DNA of 64,000 bases, from positions 233,740 to 297,739 of the forward strand of contig NZ_RCWC01000002.1 in NCBI RefSeq assembly GCF_018448935.1. Direction: 5' to 3'. This document shows, in pieces, positions 39,309-49,384 of this stretch. Source of the stretch: Photorhabdus noenieputensis (GTDB lineage: Bacteria > Pseudomonadota > Gammaproteobacteria > Enterobacterales > Enterobacteriaceae). A program made the translations under genes and the position numbers. The first letter of the stretch is position 1, and every line of letters starts with the position of its first letter. The notes below the pieces were generated by a model, which had not been told where the DNA came from, did no database searches, and worked only from the letters and a program-made list of their open reading frames with translations.

Positions 39309-39743
39309 AAAATCAGTGGTTGAAAAAATTACTTTTAACAATAGTTTAAAGCCTACCCATCATAAAGCTGTCAATGAAAACTGAGAAATAAAAATGGGTT
39401 TAATTAATGCTTATATTTACAGGAAAAAAGATAAATAAGAATATGAATCTGCTAATTCGATAATCTATTTTTCAAAATGAGTCGCTTTAATAGTGTTTTC
39501 AATCGGAGAATAAACCATGTCATAAACCAGTTAAATAATTGATGATAAAAATCGGCATAACAAAATCCCTAGATAAATGATTTAACCGAATGCAAATTGG
39601 GTTACTTGCAGCGTTATTATATTGCATTTGTTGTACAATTCTGTGATGCCTTAAATACGTCAGTTTAAATTACAGTCTCAAAAAAGAGGTCAGATATTTT
39701 TAGATAGTATAGAGGGGAGGTAAATTTAGTTTGTGAAATATGC

Positions 39744-39749
39744 TATAAT
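39744..39749 (+). promoter_or_regulatory. probable -10 element of vsr
   Basis: TATAAT preceded by TGC, 37 bp before the vsr ATG. No good -35 is seen. Confidence 0.4.
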
Positions 39750-39780
39750 TCTATTTGTTTTTGTTAAGGAGGAAAATGGA

Positions 39781-40257
39781 ATGAAAGCGATATCAAAAAT
39801 TAAACGCTCGCATATCATGAGATCTATACACTCAAAAAGCACAAAGCCAGAAATCATTGTCGAAAAAATCCTAAATAATCTTGAGATTAATCACATATCC
39901 CAATGTGAAAAAATATATGGCAAACCAGATTTTGTGTGTGTCGAGCATAAAGCAGCCATACTTGTTAATGGCTGTTTTTGGCACAGTCATTCGTGCCACA
40001 TGTTTAGACCGCCAAAATCTACAAGTGAATATTGGACCAAAAAGCTCAAAAATAATATAGAAAGAGATATGCGTGTTATATCTAATTTGAGCAATCTTGG
40101 TTATAGGGTTCTGGTTGTATGGGAGTGTGCATTGTTAGGGAAGAAAAAACTGGATAGCATTATTTTGCAGGATTGTATTGAAGAGTGGATTTTTACAGGT
40201 ATTAGAAATTGCGAGATAGACTATCAAGGGATTAAACTTATGCAGTCGTTGTGCTAG
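39781..40257 (+). CDS. vsr: very short patch repair (Vsr) endonuclease
   Basis: 158 residues. Vsr enzymes nick next to T:G mismatches that arise by deamination of 5-methylcytosine. The signatures are RSHIMRSIHSKSTKPE (10-25), YGKPDFV (Asp50), the zinc/active-site block VNGCFWHSHSCHMF (62-75) and LGYRVLVVWECAL (about 110-122). I start at 39781, since AAGGAGG lies 8 bp upstream and the longer frame runs over the promoter. It precedes a cytosine-5 methyltransferase on the same strand, the expected partner. Confidence 0.93.
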   Translation: MKAISKIKRSHIMRSIHSKSTKPEIIVEKILNNLEINHISQCEKIYGKPDFVCVEHKAAILVNGCFWHSHSCHMFRPPKSTSEYWTKKLKNNIERDMRVISNLSNLGYRVLVVWECALLGKKKLDSIILQDCIEEWIFTGIRNCEIDYQGIKLMQSLC

Positions 40258-40503
40258 TAAGCTTAAACAGTGAAGATCGAGAAATCATCCCTCTCTCCTT
40301 TCTTTGACTCATTAAGCTCTCACTCCATCCTTCATTATGGCGTTTTTTATACGGTTTTGCGCACATTTAAAAAAATAAAAAATCAATAAAAACAACAAGA
40401 TAAAAATAATTAAATTATTTGCAACTTATGTTGTGCACACATCAGGTTTTGTTTATCATGTATAAAAGATCAGGTTAAGGCCGATGAGAACGAGAGTGAA
40501 GAA
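40258..40503. promoter_or_regulatory. vsr-methyltransferase intergenic region with near-palindrome
   Basis: ATGTTGTGCACACAT (40428-40442) is an almost perfect inverted repeat and lies about 20 bp before TATAAA (40461-40466). It is a candidate operator for the methyltransferase's own N-terminal DNA-binding domain. The rest is AT-rich. Confidence 0.45.
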
Positions 40504-41604
40504 ATGACAACAAGCATTACATCAGAAATTAAAAGCGAGAAAATCCATTTACGGATTACTCCATCTCAAAAGGAAATATGGAAAGCTTTAGCTGAGGCGC
40601 AAGGTGTAAGTTTAGCAGCATGGATTGAAAATAAAATATCGATGGCATTAGCATCGAATAGTGATATCTTTCAAAAAGAAAAGTATAAATTGGTTTCGCT
40701 TTTTGCTGGTTGTGGCGGAATGGATTTAGGCTTCTGTGGCGGTTTTTCTGTCTTGAATAAAGAATATAAAAAAACAAAATTTGAAATTATTTGGGCTAAT
40801 GAATTCAACCCCAATGCAGTAAAAACATATAAAAAAAACTTTTCTCATGATATCGTTGAAGGCGACATATGGGAACTTATCGATTCAACCCCTACAGAAT
40901 GTGATGTACTGATAGGAGGCTTCCCCTGCCAAGATATATCTATCAATGGTAAAAGAGCTGGCGTAGACGGAAAGCGCAGCGGTTTATATCTTGCTATGGT
41001 CGAAGCTGTTAAACGCTCACGACCAAAGATTTTTATTGCTGAAAATGTCAAAGGGCTACTCATGAAGTATAATGAAGAGTCTTTAGCCCGTGTTATAAAG
41101 GATTTCAGTGAATTGGGTTATAATGTTAGTTATAAACTATATAATTCAGCCAATTTTGGTGTACCCCAAACGAGAGAGCGAGTTTTTATTGTTGGAACAT
41201 TACATGGAAATCCTTTATTCAAAGAACCTGTTGATATTCTCCATAAAAACGAATGGTTGACTTGTTATGATGCGATTCATGATTTAGAAACCGTTGATGA
41301 AGATCGCAATCTTAATCATATTTGGAGTAAGGCTAAAAAAAGCCCAGACCAAGGAAGTAGACGTTTAAAGAAAGATAAGCCATCTCAGACTATAAGAGCG
41401 GAATGTCATGGTAATATTCAGTTCCATTATAAATTAGATCGTCGTATTTCGATGCGAGAGGCTGCACGTTTCCAGTCATTTCCTGATAATTTTGTTTTCG
41501 AATCGAACTTGAGGGAAACCGAAAGACAGGTTGGAAACGCTGTTCCACCGGTTTTAGCTTGGCATTTAGCGCAATCCGTTGAAGAATATCTCGATAAATT
41601 ATAA
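40504..41604 (+). CDS. DNA (cytosine-5) methyltransferase with N-terminal ribbon-helix-helix domain
   Basis: 366 residues. About 50 N-terminal residues (HLRITPSQKEIWKALAEAQG, LAAWIENKI) look like a ribbon-helix-helix/DUF1778-type DNA-binding domain. The m5C catalytic fold follows: motif I LFAGCGGMDLGF (66), motif IV GGFPCQDIS with catalytic Cys142, motif VI ENVKGL (180), motif VIII QTRERVFIVG (about 220) and motif X EAARFQSFP...RQVGNAVPP. It protects host DNA from the convergent endonuclease. The N-terminal domain suggests it represses its own promoter, as some m5C enzymes do. Recognition site unknown; association with vsr hints at a site where methyl-C deamination yields a Vsr substrate. Confidence 0.9.
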   Translation: MTTSITSEIKSEKIHLRITPSQKEIWKALAEAQGVSLAAWIENKISMALASNSDIFQKEKYKLVSLFAGCGGMDLGFCGGFSVLNKEYKKTKFEIIWANEFNPNAVKTYKKNFSHDIVEGDIWELIDSTPTECDVLIGGFPCQDISINGKRAGVDGKRSGLYLAMVEAVKRSRPKIFIAENVKGLLMKYNEESLARVIKDFSELGYNVSYKLYNSANFGVPQTRERVFIVGTLHGNPLFKEPVDILHKNEWLTCYDAIHDLETVDEDRNLNHIWSKAKKSPDQGSRRLKKDKPSQTIRAECHGNIQFHYKLDRRISMREAARFQSFPDNFVFESNLRETERQVGNAVPPVLAWHLAQSVEEYLDKL

Positions 41605-41617
41605 ACAATATATTTAG

Positions 41618-41654
41618 AATACCATGACTGTTATTTGTTATCAGTCATGGTATT
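41618..41654. terminator. bidirectional terminator between methyltransferase and endonuclease
   Basis: A 13-bp perfect inverted repeat AATACCATGACTG with an 11-nt loop between the two convergent genes. Confidence 0.85.
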
Positions 41655-41665
41655 GTTGCAAAGAC

Positions 41666-42673
41666 TTAATATTTAGCGGTTATAAATAGAGTTTCTGATG
41701 GTTTCCATCCTACAGCATAGGTATCTGCCAGTTTTAACCAGTACTTAATTCTTTCTTCTTTGGGAAGAACTACTCTCCAATACTCTTCAAATAAGGCATC
41801 TTCTAATTCATAAAACGCTCTAAGCATTTCGATCTCTATATCTTTTAATGCCCTTTCTATATAATTGCCACCTCTTTCTGGCGACGATCTCATTGCGACA
41901 CTTCCAGCAGAAAATAAATCTCTAGCTTGATTACATAATATGCCATAATATGTTAGAAGGAACATTGTCACATCATCGTATTTTCCTGATACTCGGCTAG
42001 ATTTAACAATCTGTGGACAAAGTACTGCTGATTCTGCTCGATACTTTCGCTTCTCCGGCTGAGAAAGTTTTGTATATAGCCTTACTTCCAATGGTAGAGT
42101 TCTTTCATCAGGTTGATCATCAATCCACCAAAGCCTTTCACCGGGCTTTAACCTATTTTTTGCATACTTTCTAATGAAGGGCATTTTTTCTTCCGGACTT
42201 AAAATCCTGAAGTCGTTATAGCTTATATTGAGCTTATCGAATAATGGTTCTTTGGCATTAATTTCCACTTCAAATCTTGGAACATGAGACGTTCTTACGT
42301 GCATGATACATTCTTCATAACGCCCCCATTTAACTTCTGGTTCTCCGCCAATTTTTCCAAAAAGTAGATATACATAATCTACTCCCTGCTTACGACTCCC
42401 TTCGAAAATGCTATTTGCTATTGATCTCCATGTATTATTATCTGAATATTTTACTTCTACACCAAAGTTTCCAATAATTATGTCTGGAAACTCTTGTGCA
42501 GGAGGATTCATATCTACAGATAACCTCATGTCCGTTAATATCTCTCCTAAAACCTCTCTGACTCTTTGCTCGAATTTTTTTGAGTTATGATGCTCGTTTG
42601 ATGATCTCAAGTCTTGAGTGAGTTTTTCTGTTGTCTTAGTTAATAAGGTCTCAAAAATTTGGCGCTCTATCAT
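41666..42673 (-). CDS. probable type II restriction endonuclease
   Basis: 335 residues. The PD-(D/E)xK core is explicit: EFPDIIIGNFGVEVKYSDNN with Asp64, Glu73 and Lys75. The C-terminal half is helical and charged, with no named domain. It is convergent with the m5C methyltransferase and 61 bp away, the classic restriction-modification pairing. The family is not one I can name, so the target sequence is unknown. Confidence 0.8.
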   Translation of the reverse strand: MIERQIFETLLTKTTEKLTQDLRSSNEHHNSKKFEQRVREVLGEILTDMRLSVDMNPPAQEFPDIIIGNFGVEVKYSDNNTWRSIANSIFEGSRKQGVDYVYLLFGKIGGEPEVKWGRYEECIMHVRTSHVPRFEVEINAKEPLFDKLNISYNDFRILSPEEKMPFIRKYAKNRLKPGERLWWIDDQPDERTLPLEVRLYTKLSQPEKRKYRAESAVLCPQIVKSSRVSGKYDDVTMFLLTYYGILCNQARDLFSAGSVAMRSSPERGGNYIERALKDIEIEMLRAFYELEDALFEEYWRVVLPKEERIKYWLKLADTYAVGWKPSETLFITAKY

Positions 42674-43475
42674 TTTTTATCTAACATCTTTTCTATCCAT
42701 ATATGCCATTAGATTACAACGACATGTACCGTGGTCACAAGTTATAATAAAGTTCTTAAAAATCAATTAAATAGGGAAAGATACCAAAGAAAAGACTCGG
42801 CATTAAGATAATTTAAAACAATGATAGCTGGCAGATTCCCCTTAACATACCGACAATTGTGTGATGTACCTACAAAACTTCGTAGCTCATGAGTTTTACT
42901 GCCTATGTTTCTAGTTGTTTCGTATAGAAAACATCTGATAAAATAGTAGCCGATTTATAATTAGCACTGTATTTTTCAGTAAATTAAACCATTCTTCTTT
43001 TATGCTTTTAATACGTTAAAATAATTTCATATTGTTGTTTTTAAAAACTATTTTCTCGCTCGATTAACGCTTAAATACCTGTTAAACCGTTATAATCTTG
43101 CCTGGTTAATCCGTCAGAGCTTTCTACATCGTTGTATGAATGGTATTAATGACAATATCAATCTAATCTAACGAAATACCATTCTTTTTAAGATCGCCTT
43201 CTGGTTTGTTGGTGGTATCGTTTTTATCTTGCCAATGCTCTTACTATGATCTCAATATATGGTAGATCATTTATTGTTTAGTAAATATTTGCAATTAACT
43301 ATAATTTTAACATGTTATCTTTCCATTAGAACCATACCATCGCCATGTGTGCATAAGGACATCTTTAACTGGTGTATCCCATTTTTTGCAGATTGGCCTG
43401 ACAAGTGATAGTAAAAACTATTAGTATTGAGAAAACAAACACTCTGGTTTAGAAGCTATTTTCAGGGAAATAGAA
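42674..43475. other. AT-rich intergenic region, right edge of accessory block
   Basis: About 800 bp without a credible gene. A 10-bp stem with T-tract near 43138-43189 resembles a terminator. No tRNA or att repeat was found here by eye. Confidence 0.5.
43138..43189 (+). terminator. terminator-like hairpin
   Basis: Arms GAATGGTATT and AATACCATTC enclose about 27 nt and are followed by TTTTT. There is no gene directly upstream, so it may be a relic. Confidence 0.4.
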
Positions 43476-44228
43476 ATGTTACATCTACTTGCATGGCCTG
43501 ATCTGCTTATTTGCATTTTTGTCGTTTTCTTTGCTTATCTGGTTTTTGGTATGGCCGGGTTTGGCTCTGCGCTTATTGCCAGTCCAATTCTGGCATTTTA
43601 TATTCCTGTAGCGAAAATTGTGCCTATGCTCGCGTTGGTAGATTTAACCGCCGCAGTGATTAATATTACCAGAGAGGGTAAAAAATCAGAGTTTAGTGAG
43701 ATTAAGTTAATTATTCCATTAATGATTGCTGGTAGTTTGATTGGCGCCGCCATTTTATTGATGGCCCGACCTGATGTTTTAGTTCTGGTGTTGGGGTTAT
43801 TTGTTGTTTTCTATTCAATTTATTCGTTATTTTTCAGTAAAACCTATCGCCAATTCCCTGTTAAGGCCGCCATTCCGTTTGGGCTGAGTGGAGGTATTTT
43901 CAGTGCGTTATTTGGTAGTGGAGGGTTTCTTTATGCAATTTATCTAACCGGGCGTATATCTGATAAGGAAATTTTCAGGATCACTCAGACAACTTTAATT
44001 GGTTTCAGTACTCTGACGAGAGTGATTATTTTTGTTGTCATGGGTATCTATCTGGACACCTCATTTTTGTTATTGATACTGGTATTTATTCCAGCCATGT
44101 TGTTGGGAATCTATTTTGGCCGCCAGGTGACACTAAAAATCTCCAGAGAAACATTCTTGAAGTTTATCAATATTATCGTGCTAGCTTCGGGCTTAATGCT
44201 GATATATCGCTATATATTTACTATTTGA
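43476..44228 (+). CDS. TauE/SafE (TSUP) family membrane permease
   Basis: 250 residues with about seven or eight hydrophobic spans. FGMAGFGSALIASPILAFYIPV near residue 23 and the second repeat GLSGGIFSALFGSGGFLYAIYL near 136 are the duplicated TSUP signature. Members export or import sulfite, sulfoacetate and related anions; the substrate is not inferable. It is followed after 108 bp by an MFS gene on the same strand, possibly co-transcribed. Confidence 0.88.
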   Translation: MLHLLAWPDLLICIFVVFFAYLVFGMAGFGSALIASPILAFYIPVAKIVPMLALVDLTAAVINITREGKKSEFSEIKLIIPLMIAGSLIGAAILLMARPDVLVLVLGLFVVFYSIYSLFFSKTYRQFPVKAAIPFGLSGGIFSALFGSGGFLYAIYLTGRISDKEIFRITQTTLIGFSTLTRVIIFVVMGIYLDTSFLLLILVFIPAMLLGIYFGRQVTLKISRETFLKFINIIVLASGLMLIYRYIFTI

Positions 44229-44336
44229 AATAGTAACCAATCAGAATTAATATATTCAATATAATATTATTAATTTGTTGTTTTCAGTTCATTTCATATT
44301 TATGCTCTTTATTTTTGCTGGATAAACATAAATAAA

Positions 44337-45533
44337 ATGAACCGTCGTGATTATAGAAATAGTAATTTTTTTGCCATCTTTACTATTACCACGAGTGTCG
44401 CGGTTATTGGCATTGTTATTGGTTTGACTATCCCAATGATAGCGTTACGCTTGCATAGCCAAGGTATTGATGAGTTGTACATTGGTTTAATTTCTGCGGC
44501 TCCGGCATTGGGGGTTCTTTTGAGTGCTCCGGTAGTCCAGAAAATTGCAGCTCTGGTAGGTAAGAAACACGCCATGATGATTGCAACAGGAGTTTCTGCT
44601 GGCAGTTTGCTTCCACTTTTGGGTTCGTTGCCGATGGAGGTGCTTTTTCCTCTGCGGCTAATGACTGGTGCTGCTAACGGCTTAATGATCTGTCTAGGTG
44701 AAACTTGGATTAATGAACTCTGTGAAGAGAATAAACGAGGCAGGATACTAGCTGTTTATACGACGGTTTTTACTATCAGTCAGTTGCTTGGCCCTTCTAT
44801 CATTGCTTTTTATGGTATTGCAGATAAAACGCCGATACTAATTTGTACTCTGATCCATATCTTCTCTCTGGTGCTTTTTGTCATGGTAGATCAGAAGAAA
44901 GGTGATATGTTGCCGCGACACAGTAAGCAATCCAATTTCTCTATTGTTCAATTTGTGAAAGTTGCACCGGCGATCTGTGGTGGTGTGCTGTTTTTTTCCT
45001 TTTTCGACGGCACCATTCTTTCTATGTTACCCATCTACGGAATGAGTTGTGGATATGTCGAAGCGGTAGCTGCACTAATGATAAGTGTTGTTCTTGCTGG
45101 CGATGCATTGATGCAGTTACCGTTTGGTTGGCTGGCGGATCATATGAATCGTATGCGTTTGTACCAGATTTGCGGTGTAGTAACGCTCGGAGCAAGTATG
45201 TTATTGCCATTTGCTATGGCGCATCAATATCTTATCTGGCCTCTGTTGATTGTTTTAGGGGCAACTGCGGGGGCTATTTACACCGTTGCATTAGTCCAAA
45301 TTGGTCAGTATTTTTCAGGAAATGATCTGATAGTGGCTAATGCCGCGGCGGCTATGTTGTGGGGTATTGGCAGTTTGTTTGGGCCACTGCTTGCCGGTAT
45401 AGCGAGTTCAGTGACGCCATCAGGTTTACCTATTCTACTTGTCATCATTGCAGCGCTATTTCTGATTTCAACAATGGATCGGTTTAATCCACAAAGTAAT
45501 AAAAGTGATAAAAGTGAAGTGTTCAGTCGATAG
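44337..45533 (+). CDS. MFS transporter (YcaD-like)
   Basis: 398 residues, about twelve membrane spans. The N-half has LHSQGIDELYIGLISAAPALG and a GETWINELCEENKRGRILAVYTT block reminiscent of the YcaD group, and the middle loop is short. No substrate motif. The start ATG at 44337 is chosen as first in frame. A hairpin at 45550-45572 may terminate it. Confidence 0.85.
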   Translation: MNRRDYRNSNFFAIFTITTSVAVIGIVIGLTIPMIALRLHSQGIDELYIGLISAAPALGVLLSAPVVQKIAALVGKKHAMMIATGVSAGSLLPLLGSLPMEVLFPLRLMTGAANGLMICLGETWINELCEENKRGRILAVYTTVFTISQLLGPSIIAFYGIADKTPILICTLIHIFSLVLFVMVDQKKGDMLPRHSKQSNFSIVQFVKVAPAICGGVLFFSFFDGTILSMLPIYGMSCGYVEAVAALMISVVLAGDALMQLPFGWLADHMNRMRLYQICGVVTLGASMLLPFAMAHQYLIWPLLIVLGATAGAIYTVALVQIGQYFSGNDLIVANAAAAMLWGIGSLFGPLLAGIASSVTPSGLPILLVIIAALFLISTMDRFNPQSNKSDKSEVFSR

Positions 45534-45849
45534 TTGTACCGGTGTAAAAGCTGGCTGTGAATAGCAGTCAGCACTGTATAAATCTTTTTGTTTTTCAAAT
45601 GGATAGTAAGCGGAATCCTAAGTTTGAAACATTGCGATTAATTATTGTAAAAAGTTTAATCTCCGAAAGTCATTTTTCTGATACTTAGCCAAATAAAACT
45701 GTTAGCTATTGATTTCAGCACTATGATCACTGGATAATCTTTCGCCTCAAATTTTCTCACTGCTTTCTATTCTAAAAACCAAACGATTGCTTTTGTGATT
45801 TGTTGAACCGATTGGTGCAATGTTCATTAAGTTGTTGTGTTATTAAGCG
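45534..45849. other. intergenic region between MFS gene and ghxP
   Basis: About 316 bp. The left end holds a GCTGGCTG/CAGTCAGC hairpin (45550-45572) that may terminate the MFS transcript. No other signal is seen. Confidence 0.4.
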
Positions 45850-45865
45850 AGGTAATCGTTTTCGT
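45850..45865. promoter_or_regulatory. PurR-box-like operator of ghxP
   Basis: AGGTAATCGTTTTCGT agrees with the 16-bp PurR consensus at all but one of the fixed positions. It lies about 50 bp before the chosen ghxP start. E. coli yjcD (ghxP) is a known PurR-regulon member. Confidence 0.65.
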
Positions 45866-45914
45866 TTGATGGGGAAGTGGAAGAAGTACCATGAACATAA
45901 TGCAGGGGAACGAC

Positions 45915-47261
45915 ATGTCAGGCATTCAGGCACCAGTTAAATGCAAACTGGATAAGTATTTTAAATTGACCGAACGTGGCACAACGGTACGCCGTGAAAT
46001 TCTGGCAGGGATCACCACTTTCTTGGCGATGGTTTATTCAGTCATCGTTGTACCGGGAATGTTAGGGCAGGCAGGGTTTCCCCATACTGCTGTCTTTATT
46101 GCCACTTGTTTGGTTGCCGGTTTTGGTTCTTTGTTAATGGGGTTGTGGGTTAACTTGCCTATGGCAATTGGTTGTGCAATTTCGTTGACTGCATTTACCG
46201 CTTTTAGCTTGGTTTTAGGGCAGCAAATCACTATTCCGGTTGCACTCGGTGCGGTATTTCTGATGGGGTGCTTGTTTACGGTGATTTCTGTTACCGGTAT
46301 TCGTTCTTGGATTTTACGCAATATTCCAATGGGCATTGCGCATGGCGCAGGGATTGGTATTGGGCTGTTTTTGTTACTGATTGCGTCAAATGGTGTTGGT
46401 CTGGTCATTAAGAATCCACTGGAAGGTCTGCCTGTTGCTCTGGGAGCGTTCACCTCTTTTCCGGTTGTGATGACTCTGCTTGGGCTGGCTGTTATTTTTG
46501 GCCTGGAAAAATTGAAAGTTCCCGGTGGTGTGTTGTTAGTGATCGTGATGATTTCTGTTATTGGGCTGATTTTTGATCCGGCAGTGAGATATCAAGGGTT
46601 TTTTAAGGTACCAAGTCTGGGAGATGACGGTCTGTCCTTGATTTTTAGTATGGATATTATTGGGGCTTTGCAGCCAATTGTGTTACCTAGTGTGTTGGCG
46701 CTGGTAATGACTGCGGTGTTTGATGCGACCGGTACCATCCGTGCGGTAGCAGGGCAAGGGAATCTGTTGGATAAAGGTGGACAGATTATTAATGGCAGTA
46801 AAGCGCTCACTGCTGATTCTGTTAGTAGTATTTTTGCCGGTGCTATCGGTGCTTCCCCGGCTGCGGTATATATCGAATCAGCCGCGGGTACCGCCGCAGG
46901 CGGTAAAACAGGTTTAACCGCAACAGTTGTCGGTATCCTGTTCCTGTTAATTTTGTTCTTTTCTCCACTTTCCTATCTTGTACCGGCGTATGCCACGGCA
47001 CCAGCGTTGATGTATGTTGGTTTGTTGATGCTGAGTAATGTTAGAAAGCTGGATTTCGATGATTTTGTTGGGGCGATGTCCGGTATGCTCTGTGCGGTCT
47101 TTATTGTTCTGACCTGCAATATTGTAACTGGTATTATGTTGGGTTTCAGTTCGCTGGTTGTTGGTCGTATTTGTTCAGGTGAATGGCGCAAATTGAATAT
47201 CGGTACAGTGGTAATTACGATCGCTTTAGTAGCATTTTATGCTGGTGATTGGGCTATTTGA
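45915..47261 (+). CDS. ghxP: guanine/hypoxanthine permease (NCS2 family)
   Basis: 448 residues, about 14 spans, closely matching E. coli GhxP (YjcD): [49 protein letters not shown] and [16 protein letters not shown]. It takes up guanine and hypoxanthine by proton symport. I choose the ATG at 45915 because AGGGG lies 6 bp upstream and this yields the same N-terminal length as E. coli. An in-frame ATG at 45891 adds eight residues. yjcE follows, as in E. coli. Confidence 0.92.
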   Translation: MSGIQAPVKCKLDKYFKLTERGTTVRREILAGITTFLAMVYSVIVVPGMLGQAGFPHTAVFIATCLVAGFGSLLMGLWVNLPMAIGCAISLTAFTAFSLVLGQQITIPVALGAVFLMGCLFTVISVTGIRSWILRNIPMGIAHGAGIGIGLFLLLIASNGVGLVIKNPLEGLPVALGAFTSFPVVMTLLGLAVIFGLEKLKVPGGVLLVIVMISVIGLIFDPAVRYQGFFKVPSLGDDGLSLIFSMDIIGALQPIVLPSVLALVMTAVFDATGTIRAVAGQGNLLDKGGQIINGSKALTADSVSSIFAGAIGASPAAVYIESAAGTAAGGKTGLTATVVGILFLLILFFSPLSYLVPAYATAPALMYVGLLMLSNVRKLDFDDFVGAMSGMLCAVFIVLTCNIVTGIMLGFSSLVVGRICSGEWRKLNIGTVVITIALVAFYAGDWAI

Positions 47262-47268
47262 TTGATTA

Positions 47269-47304
47269 AAAAGTGCGTAAGGTCTGTTCATCCCTGCGCA
47301 CTTT
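47269..47304 (+). terminator. ghxP terminator
   Basis: An AAAGTGCG / CGCACTTT inverted repeat with a 19-nt loop directly after the stop codon. Confidence 0.6.
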
Positions 47305-47531
47305 GCCATTTCTTGCGATTACTTTTAAATTCTCAATTATTTCCCCTCTATTTATCTGATTAGTTTACAATATTCCTGCAATTCTTTCGGATACGGCTCC
47401 GCGTGTATCTACCTTTTTCGATTGATTCAGTTACTTTAGTATTAAGATTTATTCTCACTGTTTTGTGTTAACGGGAAGAAAAAGAGTTTCAATCTGTATA
47501 CCAACGGTTCTTAGTAAATTGTAAGGGCAAC

Positions 47532-49181
47532 ATGGAAATATTCTTTACTATTCTGATCTTGATTTTGGTGGTTTCAGTTTCTGGCGTTTTGACTAAAGTG
47601 ATTCCGTTCCGCATACCTCTGCCGTTAATGCAGATTGCAATGGGAGCATTGCTGGCTTGGCCACACTTTGGCTTACATGTTACTTTTAATCCTGAGCTAT
47701 TTCTCGTTCTGCTAATTCCTCCTTTGTTATTCGTTGATGGCTGGAAAATGCCAACCAGAGAGTTTTTCCAGTACGGACGGGAAATTTTCATACTGATGCT
47801 GGTATTGGTGCTGGTTACTGTTATCGGTATTGGTTATCTGATTTACTGGTTAATGCCTGGCATTCCGTTAATTGCTGCTTTTGCCCTTGCTGCTGTGCTA
47901 TCGCCAACAGATGCAGTGGCTTTATCGTCCATTGTTGGAAAAAGGCGCATGCCTAAGCGCATGATGAATGTGATGGAAGGGGAAGCGTTAATGAACGATG
48001 CTTCCGGCCTGGTAGCCTTAAAGTTCGCTGTCGCGATAGCAATGGGAACGATGGCATTTTCTGTTACTGACATGACCATAGAATTCTTCAAGGTTGCTAT
48101 TGGCGGTTTGTTATCCGGTATTGCAGTAACCTGGCTGTACAGTAAATCCCTGCGTTTAATGAACCGTTGGAGCGGTGGCGATCCAGCAACCCAAATTGTT
48201 TTCATGTTGCTGTTGCCGTTTGCTTCTTATTTGATTGCGGAACATATTGGCGTTTCCGGTATCTTGGCTGCGGTTGCTGCGGGTATGACTATCAGTAAAT
48301 CTGGGGTTATCCGTAATGCGCCATTAGCGATGCGTTTACGCGCTGATAGTGTCTGGTCGATGCTGGCGTTTGTGTTTAACGGTCTGGTGTTTATTATGTT
48401 GGGCCTGCAACTACCGAGGATCTGGGAAACTTCCGTTGTACAGGCAGAACTTGATCCAACCGTTGAAATCTGGATGCTGTTCGCCGCGGTCGCAGTGATT
48501 TATGGAGCCCTTCTATTACTGCGTTTCTGCTGGTTGTGGCTGATGAAGAATATCAGCAAAGTTTTTATGAAAAAAAATCCACTGAATTTTGCGACTTATA
48601 CCACTCGTGAGTTATGGCTGGCATCTTTTGCCGGAGTTCGTGGAGCAATCACTCTTGCTGGTGCACTGTCTGTTCCTCTGTTTTTGGCGGATGGTACGCC
48701 ATTCCCGGCCCGTTATCAGCTTATCTTTATTGCCGCGGGGGTCATTCTGTTCTCGTTGTTAATTGGTGTCCTCTCTTTGCCATTCCTGTTACGGGGAATG
48801 CAAACTTCCGATAAGGAGGCAGATCTCAGTGAGGTACGAATGGCGCGGGCCGCTATGGCGGAAGTGGCGATTGTTAGTATGAATAAGATGGAAGAACGTC
48901 TTTCTGCTAGTCCCGAAGAGCAATTGGATGCTGAAGTGATTACTGAAGTTGCTTCGAGGGTGATTGGCTATTTGCGTCGCCGTACTGTGGGGCAGGATGA
49001 GATCGAACATAACCTGCTAGTGGAAGACTTGGAACGTCGTTTTCGTCTGACCGCATTAAGGGCGGAGCGCGGTGAGTTGTATCACCTGCGTGCAACCAGA
49101 AAAATCAGTAATGAGACACTGCAAACCTTGCTGCATGATTTGGATTTACTGGAAGCTCTATTGGTAGAGAAAGAGCACTGA
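47532..49181 (+). CDS. yjcE: Na+(K+)/H+ antiporter, CPA1 family
   Basis: 549 residues like E. coli YjcE. It has about twelve membrane spans with the conserved ion-binding region VLSPTDAVALSSIV (about 120) and GEALMNDASGLVALKFA (about 150), plus ASFAGVRGAITLAGALS near 360. A cytoplasmic tail of about 130 residues ends LLHDLDLLEALLVEKEH. It exchanges monovalent cations for protons. It follows ghxP with about 270 bp spacing, probably its own promoter. Confidence 0.92.
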   Translation: MEIFFTILILILVVSVSGVLTKVIPFRIPLPLMQIAMGALLAWPHFGLHVTFNPELFLVLLIPPLLFVDGWKMPTREFFQYGREIFILMLVLVLVTVIGIGYLIYWLMPGIPLIAAFALAAVLSPTDAVALSSIVGKRRMPKRMMNVMEGEALMNDASGLVALKFAVAIAMGTMAFSVTDMTIEFFKVAIGGLLSGIAVTWLYSKSLRLMNRWSGGDPATQIVFMLLLPFASYLIAEHIGVSGILAAVAAGMTISKSGVIRNAPLAMRLRADSVWSMLAFVFNGLVFIMLGLQLPRIWETSVVQAELDPTVEIWMLFAAVAVIYGALLLLRFCWLWLMKNISKVFMKKNPLNFATYTTRELWLASFAGVRGAITLAGALSVPLFLADGTPFPARYQLIFIAAGVILFSLLIGVLSLPFLLRGMQTSDKEADLSEVRMARAAMAEVAIVSMNKMEERLSASPEEQLDAEVITEVASRVIGYLRRRTVGQDEIEHNLLVEDLERRFRLTALRAERGELYHLRATRKISNETLQTLLHDLDLLEALLVEKEH

Positions 49182-49384
49182 TATCCTGTAATTTGTTGGT
49201 TGTCACGACAACCTTGTGAGTCACTTTATTCAGCCTGATCGGTGAGTATCTCGCCGTCAGGTTGATAGCTGATTTGTGGCGTTTACTCGTGTCTGGCTGA
49301 TGGTACTCGTTTTTCCGCCATAGATACCGGAACCCCTGGCAATGATGAATAATACGTTGGTTCCGGTGGAGTGGCGGGTAAAAT
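49182..49384. other. intergenic region with hairpins, yjcE-metR
   Basis: Two stem-loops: CCTGATCGG.. around 49234-49261 and ACCGGAACC/GGTTCCGGT at 49325-49333 with 49359-49367. The genes converge, so both are terminator candidates, though neither has a strong T tract. Confidence 0.45.

Larger units (their letters stand above)
37620..39720. other. 2.1-kb very AT-rich region without ORFs, with several repeats
   Basis: No open frame of 60 codons exists on either strand. Short stretches such as LKFIKEMGVDFNTINIPFTL (near 38260-38320) look like decayed coding DNA, riddled with stops. I cannot name the parent gene. The last 600 bp carry the direct and tandem repeats listed separately. Composition is lower in GC than fec on one side and than core genes. 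Confidence 0.6.
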
